A stretch of 48,497 nt of DNA from an uncultured bacterium (lineage in GTDB: Bacteria > Gemmatimonadota > Gemmatimonadetes > Longimicrobiales > RSA9): the NCBI GenBank assembly GCA_937889645.1, contig CALBZE010000142.1, positions 1 through 48,497 of the forward strand, given 5' to 3'. The notes under the pieces were generated by a model. That model was not told where the DNA came from, did not search any database, and saw only the letters and a program-made list of their open reading frames with translations. A program made the translations under genes and the position numbers. Positions 1 to 6,908 of the stretch are shown in pieces; the stretch's first letter is position 1, and every line of letters starts with the position of its first letter.

Positions 1-58
1 GGCGCCCCCGCGGCCGACGCCGCGTTGCGGCGGCGCGCGCCGCTACATCGTGCAGCGG

Positions 59-592
59 TCAGCCGAAGGCCCGGCGGTACCCCTCCCGCGCGGCCTCGAT
101 CACGTCGATCGCCCACGCGCGGTCGCGCCACCCGACGACCGTCGTCCGCACGCCTTCCAGCTCCTTGTAGATCGCGAAGAAGTGCTCGACCTCGCGGAGG
201 TAGTGCCCCGCAACGTCGCTCAGGTCGTGGTACTCGTCGTAGAGGGGGTCGCGGAGCGGCACGCACAGGATCTTCTCGTCCCGCCCCTTCTCGTCCTTCA
301 TCTCGAACGCGCCGATCGGCCGCACCTCCATCAGGCACCCGGGAAACGTCGGAACGGTCACCATGACCAGAACGTCGAGCGGGTCGTCGTCGTCCGCCAG
401 CGTGCGTGGGATGAAGCCGTAGTCGCCCGGGTAGTGGACCGCGCTGTAGAGCAGACGGTCGAACTTCAGCAGCCCGGTCGCCTTGTCCAGCTCGTACTTG
501 TTCCGGCTGCCGCGCGGGATCTCGATGATCGCGTTCAGCACGTGCGGCGGCTCGGGGCCGGCGGCGAGGTCGTGCCAGGGATTTGTAGGCAT
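59..592 (-). CDS. ppa: Inorganic pyrophosphatase, soluble family I
   Basis: Hydrolyses pyrophosphate to two phosphates in the cytoplasm, pulling biosynthetic reactions forward. The family signature D-D-D-D-P-L-D-V-L-V is present, preceded by Y-P-G-D-Y-G-F-I-P, and E-I-P-R-G-S-R-N-K-Y-E near the N terminus carries the phosphate-binding Arg and Lys. About 177 residues is normal for the family. Two in-frame ATGs lie 6 bases apart (598 and 592). A GAGGAG ribosome site sits about 8 bases before the second and only 2 before the first, so I chose 592. The open frame continues upstream to 676, but that part is Ala/Arg-rich and unlike the family. It is divergent from the endonuclease IV gene, with about 170 bases between them holding no clear promoter. 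Function is certain, start fairly sure. Confidence 0.95.
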   Translation of the reverse strand: MPTNPWHDLAAGPEPPHVLNAIIEIPRGSRNKYELDKATGLLKFDRLLYSAVHYPGDYGFIPRTLADDDDPLDVLVMVTVPTFPGCLMEVRPIGAFEMKDEKGRDEKILCVPLRDPLYDEYHDLSDVAGHYLREVEHFFAIYKELEGVRTTVVGWRDRAWAIDVIEAAREGYRRAFG

Positions 593-762
593 TCGCATTA
601 CTCCTCGGCGGTCACGTACAGGGTTCGAGGGTCGGCAGAATCGTGCCGCCGCGGTTGCCGCCGCAAGGTCGCCCACGCCATCTTCCGGCGTCCACGGCAG
701 TCTGATCGGGCCGGAGGGGGCGGCGACGCGAGCCTCGTCCGGCGCAATCCCGAGGAGGGGAA

Positions 763-1626
763 GTGGAGCGCGAGAAACACGACGAGCTGGGCGCGCACGT
801 TTCGGTGGCGGGCGGGATCGAGCGCGCCCCCGAACGGGCCGCGGAGATCGACTCCGTCGTCGTCCAGGTCTTCACCAAGCAGCCGAACCGTTGGGCGGAA
901 AAGGACGTCTCGAACGAGACGGCGAAGGCGTTCCGGGCGGAGCGCCAGCGCTACGGGATCCGAATCGTCGCCTCCCACGATTCCTACCTGATCAATCTGG
1001 CGACGCCGGACGAGGCGCTCTTCGAGAAGTCCTACGACTCGTTCCGCATGGAGCTGCGCCGCTGCGTCGCCCTCGGGATCGAGTACCTGGTCACGCACCC
1101 GGGGAACGCGACCGACGGCGACGTCCGGCGCGGCCTCGAACAGAACGCCCGCGCCATAGACCGCGCCCTCGAGGAGGTCGGCGGCGAGACGATCGTGCTC
1201 CTCGAGACGACGGCCGGCGGCGGCAAGGTCCTCGGCGCGACCTTCGATCAGCTCGCCGAGATGATCGATCTCGTATCGCCGAAACGGCGCGACCGCGTCG
1301 GGATCTGCCTCGACACCTGCCACGTCTGGGCCGCCGGCTACGACCTGCGCGACGACTACGACGGCGTTTTCGAACGGCTCGACCGCATCGTCGGCCTCGA
1401 CCGGCTCCGCCTCTTCCACCTGAACGACTCGACCGGCGGCCTCGGCAGCAAGCGCGACCGCCACGCCGACATCGGCAAGGGGCAACTCGGCGACGAGCCG
1501 TTCCGCCGCCTCATGAACGACGACCGGTTCCGCTCGGTGCCCAAGGTCCTCGAGACGCCCAAAGGCGACGACCACGCCGCCGCCGACCGCGCGAACCTGA
1601 GCCGACTGCGCGGATACCGGCGGTGA
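763..1626 (+). CDS. nfo: Endonuclease IV (AP endonuclease)
   Basis: Cleaves DNA 5' of abasic sites in base-excision repair, using a tri-zinc centre in a TIM barrel. Family motifs appear in order: G-A-H-V-S-V-A-G-G (residues 10-18, zinc ligand H12), T-H-P-G, L-E-T-T-A-G, C-L-D-T-C-H-V-W-A-A-G-Y-D (near 182), L-F-H-L-N-D-S, R-H-A-D-I-G-K-G and L-E-T-P-K. The length of 287 residues is typical. The start is a GTG preceded by a strong purine run (GAGGAGGGGAA), and no in-frame ATG fits. A GC hairpin follows the stop. Neighbours do not suggest a specific repair operon. The identification is secure. Confidence 0.96.
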   Translation: MEREKHDELGAHVSVAGGIERAPERAAEIDSVVVQVFTKQPNRWAEKDVSNETAKAFRAERQRYGIRIVASHDSYLINLATPDEALFEKSYDSFRMELRRCVALGIEYLVTHPGNATDGDVRRGLEQNARAIDRALEEVGGETIVLLETTAGGGKVLGATFDQLAEMIDLVSPKRRDRVGICLDTCHVWAAGYDLRDDYDGVFERLDRIVGLDRLRLFHLNDSTGGLGSKRDRHADIGKGQLGDEPFRRLMNDDRFRSVPKVLETPKGDDHAAADRANLSRLRGYRR

Positions 1627-1631
1627 GCGCC

Positions 1632-1658
1632 GGCCCGCGCCCAGGGGCTTCGCGGGCC
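1632..1658 (+). terminator. GC hairpin just after nfo
   Basis: An 8-bp perfect inverted repeat (GGCCCGCG at 1632-1639, CGCGGGCC at 1651-1658) with an 11-base loop lies 5 bases after the endonuclease IV stop. There is no T-tract, so intrinsic termination is doubtful. It may only protect the mRNA end or pause polymerase. Confidence 0.35.
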
Positions 1659-1800
1659 CCGGCGTCGAGGTGGTGCACCGATGCGCCGCTGCGCGTCTCC
1701 GCGTCGCGCATTCCGGTGCGGAACAATGAAAAAAGTTCCGAGAAAATTCGGCAGTTGCGATGCGTGAGGGTGGCGTAACGCGTTGTGGTATAGCGATATG

Positions 1801-1936
1801 CGACGACAGCGCCTGTTTGGAACCGTTCGTGCACAAGAACGCGGGCACAACACGGTAACCGCGGCGAACGGGAACTCCGGGGAGAGCGCCGCGGCATGGG
1901 CGGGCGGTCGTCGGAAGGCGGCCGTCCGTCTTTTTT
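1801..1936 (+). ncRNA. Candidate small RNA, unknown class
   Basis: The 390-base gap between nfo and the metalloprotease gene contains no convincing protein gene but ends in an intrinsic terminator that neither gene needs at that place. An extended -10 (TGG followed by TATAGC, 1786-1794) could start a transcript near 1801; I see no good -35. The inferred RNA of about 136 nt holds a 7-bp pairing (CCGTTCG 1823-1829 with CGAACGG 1865-1871) enclosing a second stem (CGCGG with CCGCG), then the terminator. It does not match SRP RNA, tmRNA or RNase P as I know them. It could also be a leader that attenuates the downstream metalloprotease gene. Exact ends are inference. Confidence 0.35.
1901..1936 (+). 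terminator. Intrinsic terminator with GGAA tetraloop
   Basis: A 12-bp stem (1901-1912 with 1917-1928, including three G-U pairs) is closed by a GGAA tetraloop and followed by TC and six T residues (1931-1936). This is a textbook rho-independent terminator on the plus strand. It lies about 80 bases before the metalloprotease start, so it ends a separate transcript or attenuates that gene. Confidence 0.75.
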
Positions 1937-2016
1937 GTTGTCCGTCGTGGTTCTTTCCGCGCGTTTCGGGGTAGAGTCGGATTACTGTCCGAGTGGATCC
2001 TGATCGGAGGAGTCGA

Positions 2017-2742
2017 GTGAAGGAGCGCGTCCGTCCGGGGGCGAGGCGGCGCGTGGCCGGGGGGTCGCGCGGTCGTCTGGCGATCGGTCTGGCGACGTGC
2101 GCGGCGCTGGCCGCGGCGTGCACGTCGCCGGCCGAGCCGCTGGAGGGGCCGGCGTACGACTTCGCGCTCCCGATCGGCTCCGGCGTGGTGTATCGGTGGG
2201 CTTCGGGCTCCACGGTGCGGGTGTACGTGGATCCGACGGGGGACCCGGCGCGGACCGTGCTGCTGGAGCGCGCGGTGGATGGTGCGATCGCCGCGTGGTC
2301 CGGGGTGCTGGAGGAGGCAGACGTCGTGGTGCGCCGGGTGGAGTCGCTCGTGGAAGCGGAGGTCCTGGTCCGGTGGGCGGATTCGCCGTTGCCGGTGGCG
2401 ACCGATGGCTGCGAGCCGAAGGTGCTGGGTCGTGCGGCGACGACGTTCTGTCCGACCGCCGATTACGCGACGCTGGAGCGGTTCCCGATCCTCGGCGCCG
2501 GCGAGGACGTGGAGAGCGCGGTGCGAATGATCGTGACGGTGCTTCCGGAGGAGGCGGTGGGGGAGCGGCGGGTGCGGCAGCTCGTGACGCATGAGTTCGG
2601 CCACGTCCTGGGGATCGGCGGGCATTCGCCGGACCCGGGCGACCTGATGTGGGACGGCCCGCTGGCGCCGGACCGGCCGACGGAGTCCGATCTGGCGACG
2701 CTCAGGCGGCTGTACGCGACCCCGGCGACGCTGATCCCCTGA
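2017..2742 (+). CDS. Secreted zinc metalloprotease lipoprotein (matrixin-like)
   Basis: A predicted cell-envelope protease of about 241 residues. The N terminus has a basic stretch, a hydrophobic segment and a lipobox L-A-A-A-C (Cys near 35), so it is probably a lipoprotein exported by Sec. Near residue 192 comes H-E-F-G-H-V-L-G-I-G-G-H, the H-E-x-x-H-x-x-G-x-x-x-H zinc site of metzincins, followed by D-L-M-W, a likely Met-turn. The start is GTG at 2017, placed 6 bases after GGAGG; an in-frame GTG at 1993 lacks such a site. It stands alone between two terminators. Substrate unknown. Family call is firm, biological role is not. Confidence 0.8.
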   Translation: MKERVRPGARRRVAGGSRGRLAIGLATCAALAAACTSPAEPLEGPAYDFALPIGSGVVYRWASGSTVRVYVDPTGDPARTVLLERAVDGAIAAWSGVLEEADVVVRRVESLVEAEVLVRWADSPLPVATDGCEPKVLGRAATTFCPTADYATLERFPILGAGEDVESAVRMIVTVLPEEAVGERRVRQLVTHEFGHVLGIGGHSPDPGDLMWDGPLAPDRPTESDLATLRRLYATPATLIP

Positions 2743-2766
2743 CCGGCCGGAGAGCCGCGTCATTAC

Positions 2767-2795
2767 TTGACTTTCGGGGCATCGGGCGGTAGATT
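2767..2795 (+). promoter_or_regulatory. Sigma-70-type promoter of the structured RNA
   Basis: TTGACT (2767-2772), a 17-base spacer, then TAGATT (2790-2795): five of six matches to TTGACA and a good match to TATAAT. It is among the best promoter matches in the window. The predicted start is near 2802, directly before a 175-nt structured RNA and far from any reading frame. Confidence 0.75.
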
Positions 2796-2801
2796 GGGGC
2801 T

Positions 2802-2977
2802 GGTGATGGGGACGGTGGGGCGTGTCGGAGGGCTTCATTATTGAGCCGACACCACTGAAGCCGGGACTCGCTCCCGCGCCGGACGTCATGCCCCGTGAGG
2901 GGACGGCGGAAACGCGCGGGGAGGTCACCACCGTGATCGACCGGGCTTCAATAATCCCCTTCGGTGCGCCTCACCCG
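2802..2977 (+). ncRNA. ssrS: Structured RNA, probable 6S RNA
   Basis: Between a consensus promoter and a strong terminator lies an RNA of about 175 nt whose ends pair with each other. Bases 2814-2832 pair with 2957-2975 over 19 continuous bp (six G-U). After a small asymmetric loop, ATTATTGA (2837-2844) pairs with TCAATAAT (2948-2955). Inside is an open region, with a small hairpin on its 3' side (GGTCAC 2923-2928 with GTGATC 2933-2938). An apical arm follows (CTCCCGCG 2872-2879 with CGCGGGGAG 2915-2923) ending in CCCC-GTGA-GGGG. Long closing stem, central bubble with a 3' hairpin, and apical stem form the layout of 6S RNA, which binds and inhibits the housekeeping RNA polymerase. TGAGCCGA at 2842-2849 also resembles the pRNA-template side of E. 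coli 6S. Alternative: a regulated leader of the pterin operon. I could not run a covariance model. Confidence 0.55.
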
Positions 2978-3013
2978 GGCCGGCCCGCGAGAACGAGCGG
3001 GCCGGCCTTTTTT
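2978..3013 (+). terminator. Strong intrinsic terminator after the structured RNA
   Basis: Perfect 11-bp GC stem (2978-2988 with 2997-3007), 8-base loop, then six T residues (3008-3013). It begins two bases after the closing stem of the upstream RNA and is 110 bases before the next gene, so most transcripts should end here. Confidence 0.9.
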
Positions 3014-3123
3014 CGTGCGATCGTCGAGCGGCATCCCATATCGACTTGCGTGGCGTCTCCGGACGGCGCACCTTCGAGGTGGCTGGGGGTCATCACCGTC
3101 GGAATCGCAATGAGGAGAGCCGG

Positions 3124-3540
3124 ATGGCACGGGTGCGCGTGACGCGGCGGCTACATTTCTCGGCGGCGCATCGGCTGGCGCGCGAGGACTGGGACGACGA
3201 GCGCAACCGTCGGGTATTCGGCCAGTGCTCGAGTCCCAACTGGCACGGGCACAATTACGAGCTGGACGTGACGGTCGAGGGCGAGGTCGATCCGGAGACG
3301 GGGTTCGTGCTGGACCTGAAGGCGCTCCGGGACGTGGTCGAGGAGCGTGTGATCGACGAGGTCGACCATCGGAACCTGAACCTGGACGTTCCGTGGCTCG
3401 CGGGGGTGAACCCCACGACGGAGAATCTGGTGGTGGCGATCTGGCGGCGTCTGGCCGGAGCGCTGCCCGAGGGCGCGCGTCTCGTGCGGCTCGTGCTGTG
3501 GGAGACGCCTCGAAACTACGTGGAGTACACCGGGGAATGA
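3124..3540 (+). CDS. 6-pyruvoyl-tetrahydropterin synthase family, PTPS-type
   Basis: A T-fold enzyme acting on 7,8-dihydroneopterin triphosphate. Zinc ligands are H16 (H-F-S-A-A-H) and H41 and H43 (H-G-H-N-Y); the catalytic Cys is C35. The C-S-S-P-N-W-H-G-H spacing (five residues between Cys and His) is that of the animal-type PTPS, C-N-N-P-N-G-H-G-H, and differs from the Cys-x3-His of QueD encoded 1.4 kb downstream. About 138 residues is normal. The ATG at 3124 follows GGAGAG; the open frame extends upstream to 3046 but without family similarity. It is 48 bases before folE, so they are likely co-transcribed. It may make 6-pyruvoyl-tetrahydropterin; a queuosine or folate-bypass role cannot be excluded. 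Confidence 0.85.
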   Translation: MARVRVTRRLHFSAAHRLAREDWDDERNRRVFGQCSSPNWHGHNYELDVTVEGEVDPETGFVLDLKALRDVVEERVIDEVDHRNLNLDVPWLAGVNPTTENLVVAIWRRLAGALPEGARLVRLVLWETPRNYVEYTGE

Positions 3541-3588
3541 TCGGGTGCGAGGCGCGAGGGCGCGCGCACGCGGGGAACGGAGGGTCGG

Positions 3589-4176
3589 ATGAGTGAGGCC
3601 GGTCTGCGCGACGTCGCGTTCCAGGACCTGGTCGCGGAGATGCTGCGGCGGCTGGGCGAGGATCCTGAGCGGGATGGGCTCCGCCGGACGCCGGAGCGCG
3701 TGGAGAAGAGTCTCCAGTGGCTGACGCGGGGGTACAGCCTCTCGGTCGAGAAGGTCGTCGGCCAGGGGATTTTCGAAGAGGACCACGAGAACATGGTCAT
3801 GGTCCGGGACATCGAGATGTACTCGCTGTGCGAGCACCACATGCTGCCGTTCTTCGGCAAGGTGCACATCGCGTACATCCCGGACGGCCGGATCCTCGGG
3901 CTGTCGAAGCTGCCGCGGATCGTGGAGGTTTTCGCCCGGCGGCTCCAGGTGCAGGAGCGAATGACGGACCAGATCGCGCAGGCGGTGTGGGACGTGTTGA
4001 AGCCGCAAGGCGTGGGCGTGGTCATCGAGGCGTACCACCTCTGCATGATGATGCGGGGGGTGGAGAAGCAGAACTCGAAGACGATCACGAGCGCGATGCG
4101 TGGCGTCTTCCTGGAGGACCTGCGCACGCGCGAGGAGTTCCTGAGGCTGGCGACGGCGCATGGGCTCGGGGGTTGA
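3589..4176 (+). CDS. folE: GTP cyclohydrolase I
   Basis: Converts GTP to 7,8-dihydroneopterin triphosphate and formate, the first step to folate, biopterin and queuosine. The zinc site is C81 and H84 (S-L-C-E-H-H) plus C152 (Y-H-L-C-M-M-M-R-G). Also present are G-L-S-K-L-P-R-I-V, R-L-Q-V-Q-E-R-M-T and K-T-I-T-S-A-M. At 195 residues it is a single-domain type I enzyme. It sits between two genes whose enzymes can use its product, which makes the operon a coherent pterin pathway. The stop overlaps the next gene by 17 bases, suggesting translational coupling. Identification is certain. Confidence 0.97.
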   Translation: MSEAGLRDVAFQDLVAEMLRRLGEDPERDGLRRTPERVEKSLQWLTRGYSLSVEKVVGQGIFEEDHENMVMVRDIEMYSLCEHHMLPFFGKVHIAYIPDGRILGLSKLPRIVEVFARRLQVQERMTDQIAQAVWDVLKPQGVGVVIEAYHLCMMMRGVEKQNSKTITSAMRGVFLEDLRTREEFLRLATAHGLGG

Positions 4177-4891
4177 GGGCGGCCTGCTGTCGGGCAGGAC
4201 GGCGCTGGTGACGGGCGCTTCGCGAGGGATCGGCCGCGCGGTCGCGGCGCGGTTCCGGGAGGCGGGCGCGTGGGTCGCAATGGTGGCGCGCGGAGAGGCG
4301 GCGCTGCGCGCCGCGGCCGACGAGCTGGGCGGCCACGCGGTCCCCGCCGACGTGTCGGACCCGGCCAGCGTCAACCGCCTGGTCGCGTACCTCGCCGAGG
4401 TGCTGGAAGGCGAGGCGCCGGACATACTGGTGAACGCGGCGGGCGTGTTCGAGCTGGCGCCGGTCGCGGAGACGGACCCGGCGAGCTTCGACCGTCATCT
4501 GGCGGTCAACCTGCGCGCGCCGTTCCTGCTGATCCGGGCGTTCCTCCCGGCGATGCTGGCGCGCGGCTCCGGGCATGTCGTGACGATCGGCTCGGTGGCC
4601 GGGCGACGGGCGTTCCCGCACAACGGCGCCTACGCGGCGTCCAAGTTCGGGGTCCGCGGGCTGCACGAGGTGCTGGACGAGGAGTTGCGGGGTACCGGCG
4701 TTCGGAGCACGCTGGTCGAGCCGGCGGCGACGGACACGCCGTTGTGGGACGCGATCGACTATGCTCGCCACCTGGGCCTGCCGCCCCGCGAGGCGATGCT
4801 CCCGGCCGACGCCGTGGCGGACGCCGTCCTCTTCGCAGTGACGCGTCCGCCCGAGGTGGATGTGAGGACGATTCGAATCGAACGGGTGTGA
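4160..4891 (+). CDS. Short-chain dehydrogenase/reductase, sepiapterin-reductase candidate
   Basis: A classical SDR of 243 residues. It has T-G-A-S-R-G-I-G (18-25) for the dinucleotide phosphate, L-V-N-A-A-G, catalytic S145 (T-I-G-S), and Y158 with K162 (Y-A-A-S-K). The Arg after beta-2 (M-V-A-R) suggests NADPH. Generic similarity would allow 3-oxoacyl-ACP reductase, but its position inside a PTPS-folE-QueD cluster suggests a pterin side-chain reductase like the Chlorobium sepiapterin reductase, which is also an SDR. The ATG lies within the end of folE, and its ribosome site is weak (GAGG 13 bases upstream). Fold is certain; substrate is inference from context only. Confidence 0.8.
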   Translation: MGSGVEGGLLSGRTALVTGASRGIGRAVAARFREAGAWVAMVARGEAALRAAADELGGHAVPADVSDPASVNRLVAYLAEVLEGEAPDILVNAAGVFELAPVAETDPASFDRHLAVNLRAPFLLIRAFLPAMLARGSGHVVTIGSVAGRRAFPHNGAYAASKFGVRGLHEVLDEELRGTGVRSTLVEPAATDTPLWDAIDYARHLGLPPREAMLPADAVADAVLFAVTRPPEVDVRTIRIERV

Positions 4892-4907
4892 CAAAGAGGG
4901 ACGTCGA

Positions 4908-5294
4908 ATGTACGTCGTGAGTGTACAGGCCCATTACGACAGCGCGCACTTCCTGCGGAACTACCACGGGAAGTGCGAGCGGCTGCACGGGCATCGTTAC
5001 GTGGTGGAGGTGGCGCTGGCGACGGAGGAGCTGGGGCCGGGCGGTATCGCGTTCGACTTCGTGGATGTGAAGCGGGAGCTTCGCGCGATCGCGGATTACC
5101 TGGACCACACCAACCTGAACGACCTGCCGCCGTTCCAGGAAGTCGAGCCCTCGGCGGAGAACCAGGCCCGCTACTTCTGGAACGAGCTCAAGTCTCGCCT
5201 CCCCGCGCAAATGGCGGATGCCCTCCTCTACGTCCGCATCTGGGAGACGCCGACGCAGTGGGCGCAGTACACCGAGCGGACGTTGTTCATCTGA
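4908..5294 (+). CDS. queD: 6-carboxy-tetrahydropterin synthase QueD
   Basis: Makes 6-carboxy-5,6,7,8-tetrahydropterin from dihydroneopterin triphosphate, an early step to the queuosine base of tRNA. Zinc ligands are H14 (D-S-A-H-F), H27 and H29 (H-G-H), with catalytic C23 in G-K-C-E-R-L-H-G-H; the Cys-x3-His spacing is the QueD type. D-H-T-N-L-N-D and I-W-E-T-P complete the site. It has 128 residues. An AGAGGG ribosome site precedes the ATG, and the gene follows the SDR by 16 bases. No queC, queE or queF is in the window, so the rest of that pathway must be elsewhere. Confidence 0.9.
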   Translation: MYVVSVQAHYDSAHFLRNYHGKCERLHGHRYVVEVALATEELGPGGIAFDFVDVKRELRAIADYLDHTNLNDLPPFQEVEPSAENQARYFWNELKSRLPAQMADALLYVRIWETPTQWAQYTERTLFI

Positions 5295-5295
5295 C

Positions 5296-5934
5296 ATGTT
5301 CGTTCCGCTCACCGAGGTCGTGACGTGCCCGACGTGCGGGCCGGAGTGGTCGCTCGTGCTGCTGGCGGACCGTGTAGCCGAGCGACGGGTCCTGGACGGC
5401 CGGTTCGGGTGCCCGAACTGCCGCGAGACGTTCGACGTCTCGGGCGGGTTCGCGGACCTGCGTCCGGCGGGGAGAGGCCCCGAGCCGGATGCGGGGCCGG
5501 CGGCTCCGGCCGACGGGCGGGATGAGGCGGTCCGTCTCGCGGCCCTCATGGGTCTCGTTCCGGGCGTGCCGCGCGCGCTACTGATCGGACCAGCGGCGGC
5601 GTGCGCGCCCGCGCTGGCGGCGCTGATGGAGGGACTCGAGGTCGTCGTGGTCGGGACGGCGACGGCGGCGTGGCGCGAGTCGGCGGGCGTGAGCCGCTTC
5701 GCGGCGGCGGGCCGGCTCCCGTTCCGGGACTGGAGCATGGGCGGCGTGACGCTATCGGGCGGTGCAACGGACGCGTTCCTCGAGGAAGGCGCCCGCGTGT
5801 TGAGTCAAGCGGGTAGAATCGTACTCGAGGACGTGTCCGAGCGGACGGAGTCGCGTCTGCGGGACGCGGGGCTCGAGATCGTGGCCCGCGAGGGCGCGAC
5901 GATCATCGCGCGTCGCGCTCCATTCGTCGTGTAA
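5296..5934 (+). CDS. Zinc-ribbon protein with degenerate methyltransferase-like domain
   Basis: The 212-residue product starts one base after the queD stop. The N terminus has two C-P-x-C pairs (C11/C14 and C39/C42), a Trm112-like zinc ribbon. After a Pro/Gly-rich linker, a Rossmann-like part follows: a beta strand A-L-L-I-G-P near residue 96, a later E-V-V-V-V-G-T strand, and G-R-I-V-L-E-D-V, which resembles the late strand of class I methyltransferases. The usual G-x-G-x-G SAM loop is not visible, so catalysis is doubtful. Trm112-like proteins usually partner methyltransferases; here both halves seem fused. I do not recognise a named family. Confidence 0.6.
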   Translation: MFVPLTEVVTCPTCGPEWSLVLLADRVAERRVLDGRFGCPNCRETFDVSGGFADLRPAGRGPEPDAGPAAPADGRDEAVRLAALMGLVPGVPRALLIGPAAACAPALAALMEGLEVVVVGTATAAWRESAGVSRFAAAGRLPFRDWSMGGVTLSGGATDAFLEEGARVLSQAGRIVLEDVSERTESRLRDAGLEIVAREGATIIARRAPFVV

Positions 5935-5939
5935 CGGGA

Positions 5940-5968
5940 TTGTGATCGTATCGGGGCGTTCCTATCTT
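5940..5968 (+). promoter_or_regulatory. Candidate promoter for the TPR/OsmC operon
   Basis: TTGTGA (5940-5945), 17-base spacer, TATCTT (5963-5968). The predicted start is near 5975, about 43 bases before the TPR gene. The same TATCTT -10 occurs in a candidate promoter at 25035. Confidence 0.5.
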
Positions 5969-6017
5969 ACGGGTCGCTCCTTTGTGGTATCCTGAGCCCC
6001 CGCCTGATACGCGTGCC

Positions 6018-6452
6018 ATGGCCTGGTGGAAGAAGCTCTTCGGCGGCGATGCGGACGAGGAAAAGGTCGACTACTACCGCGAGGGGTTGGAACTTCTGGC
6101 GGTGGGGAAGTATCACGAAGCGTTGACGTCGTTCCGCCTGGCGCTACGCGAGACTCCCGGTGACGTCGCCGTCCTCCAGCAGATTGCGATCACTTACACC
6201 CGCATCGGGATGACGGACGAGGCGATCAAGACGTACCGGGGCGTGTTGCGGAAGGATCCGAAGGCCGTGGGCGCGCATTACGGACTCGCGTTCTTGCTCC
6301 TGCGCGACGGTCATCGCGACGAAGCGATCGACCACCTGCGCGCGTTCCTGGCCGCTCCGCCGCCGGACGCGGAAGCGAGCAAGCACGTCATGCATGCACA
6401 GAAGACGCTCGCCGAGCTGCTCGGCGAGCCCGTGGGGGAAGGCAGCGCCTGA
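6018..6452 (+). CDS. Tetratricopeptide-repeat protein
   Basis: A 144-residue soluble protein made largely of TPR units: helical pairs run from Y-Y-R-E-G-L-E-L-L through A-L-T-S-F-R-L-A-L to A-I-K-T-Y-R-G-V-L and A-I-D-H-L-R-A-F-L, about three repeats spaced 34 residues apart. The N terminus M-A-W-W-K-K-L-F-G-G is amphipathic and could touch the membrane; no signal peptide. ATG at 6018; an earlier in-frame GTG at 5982 lies too close to the promoter. It is directly followed by the OsmC gene with no spacing. TPRs bind proteins; the partner is unknown. Confidence 0.75.
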   Translation: MAWWKKLFGGDADEEKVDYYREGLELLAVGKYHEALTSFRLALRETPGDVAVLQQIAITYTRIGMTDEAIKTYRGVLRKDPKAVGAHYGLAFLLLRDGHRDEAIDHLRAFLAAPPPDAEASKHVMHAQKTLAELLGEPVGEGSA

Positions 6453-6863
6453 ATGGCGGACGCGACGGTATCGCTTCGGTGGGCAGGCGACGGCCTGCGG
6501 TTCGAAGGGCGCGGCGACGGGGCGTCGCTGGTCGCGATCGATGGCAACGGCGCGGCGGGCACGCGCCCGACCGAGCTCCTCCTGCTCGGGCTCGGCGGGT
6601 GCATGGGCGCGGACATCGTCGACATCCTGGGGAAGATGCGCGTCCCGCTCGAGGCCCTCGAGGTTCGACTGGAGGGCGACAGGGCGCCCGAGCCGCCGCG
6701 TCGGTTCTTGCGGATCCGTCTCGTCTGCCAGGTGTGGGGCTTGTCCGAGGCGGACGAGGACAAGCTCCACCGGGCGGTCGAACTCTCGCGGGCGAAGTAT
6801 TGTAGTGTGTTGCACACGCTCCGGCCGGACTGCGAGATCGGCATCGAGGCGGTTCGCCGCTGA
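6453..6863 (+). CDS. OsmC/Ohr-family peroxiredoxin-like protein
   Basis: Cytoplasmic thiol protein of 136 residues. The two redox cysteines of the family are visible: C50 in G-L-G-G-C-M-G-A-D and C117 in A-K-Y-C-S-V-L. Members reduce organic hydroperoxides. This one looks closer to the YhfA/OsmC-like subgroup than to Ohr, but I cannot settle that by eye. Its ATG follows the TPR stop codon with no gap, so it is translated from the same message. Confidence 0.85.
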   Translation: MADATVSLRWAGDGLRFEGRGDGASLVAIDGNGAAGTRPTELLLLGLGGCMGADIVDILGKMRVPLEALEVRLEGDRAPEPPRRFLRIRLVCQVWGLSEADEDKLHRAVELSRAKYCSVLHTLRPDCEIGIEAVRR

Positions 6864-6908
6864 TCGTCGGGCCGTCCGGTCCGGAACCGTCCACCCGGAG
6901 GAAGATCG

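Noticed and set aside
1..58. Edge of another gene at the window start
   Set aside because: Only 58 bases follow the ppa stop; no supported frame.
1801..1936. SRP RNA, tmRNA or RNase P RNA
   Set aside because: The GGAA loop resembles SRP RNA, but the asymmetric internal loop and flanking consensus are missing; no tRNA-like end for tmRNA; too short for RNase P.
1783..1974. 63-codon frame over the terminator region
   Set aside because: It runs through the terminator hairpin, has no ribosome site and no family pattern.
2802..3013. THF, preQ1 or Moco riboswitch controlling the pterin operon
   Set aside because: None of the core motifs I know for these classes is present, and the strong terminator follows a closed, self-contained fold. 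A regulated leader cannot be fully excluded.
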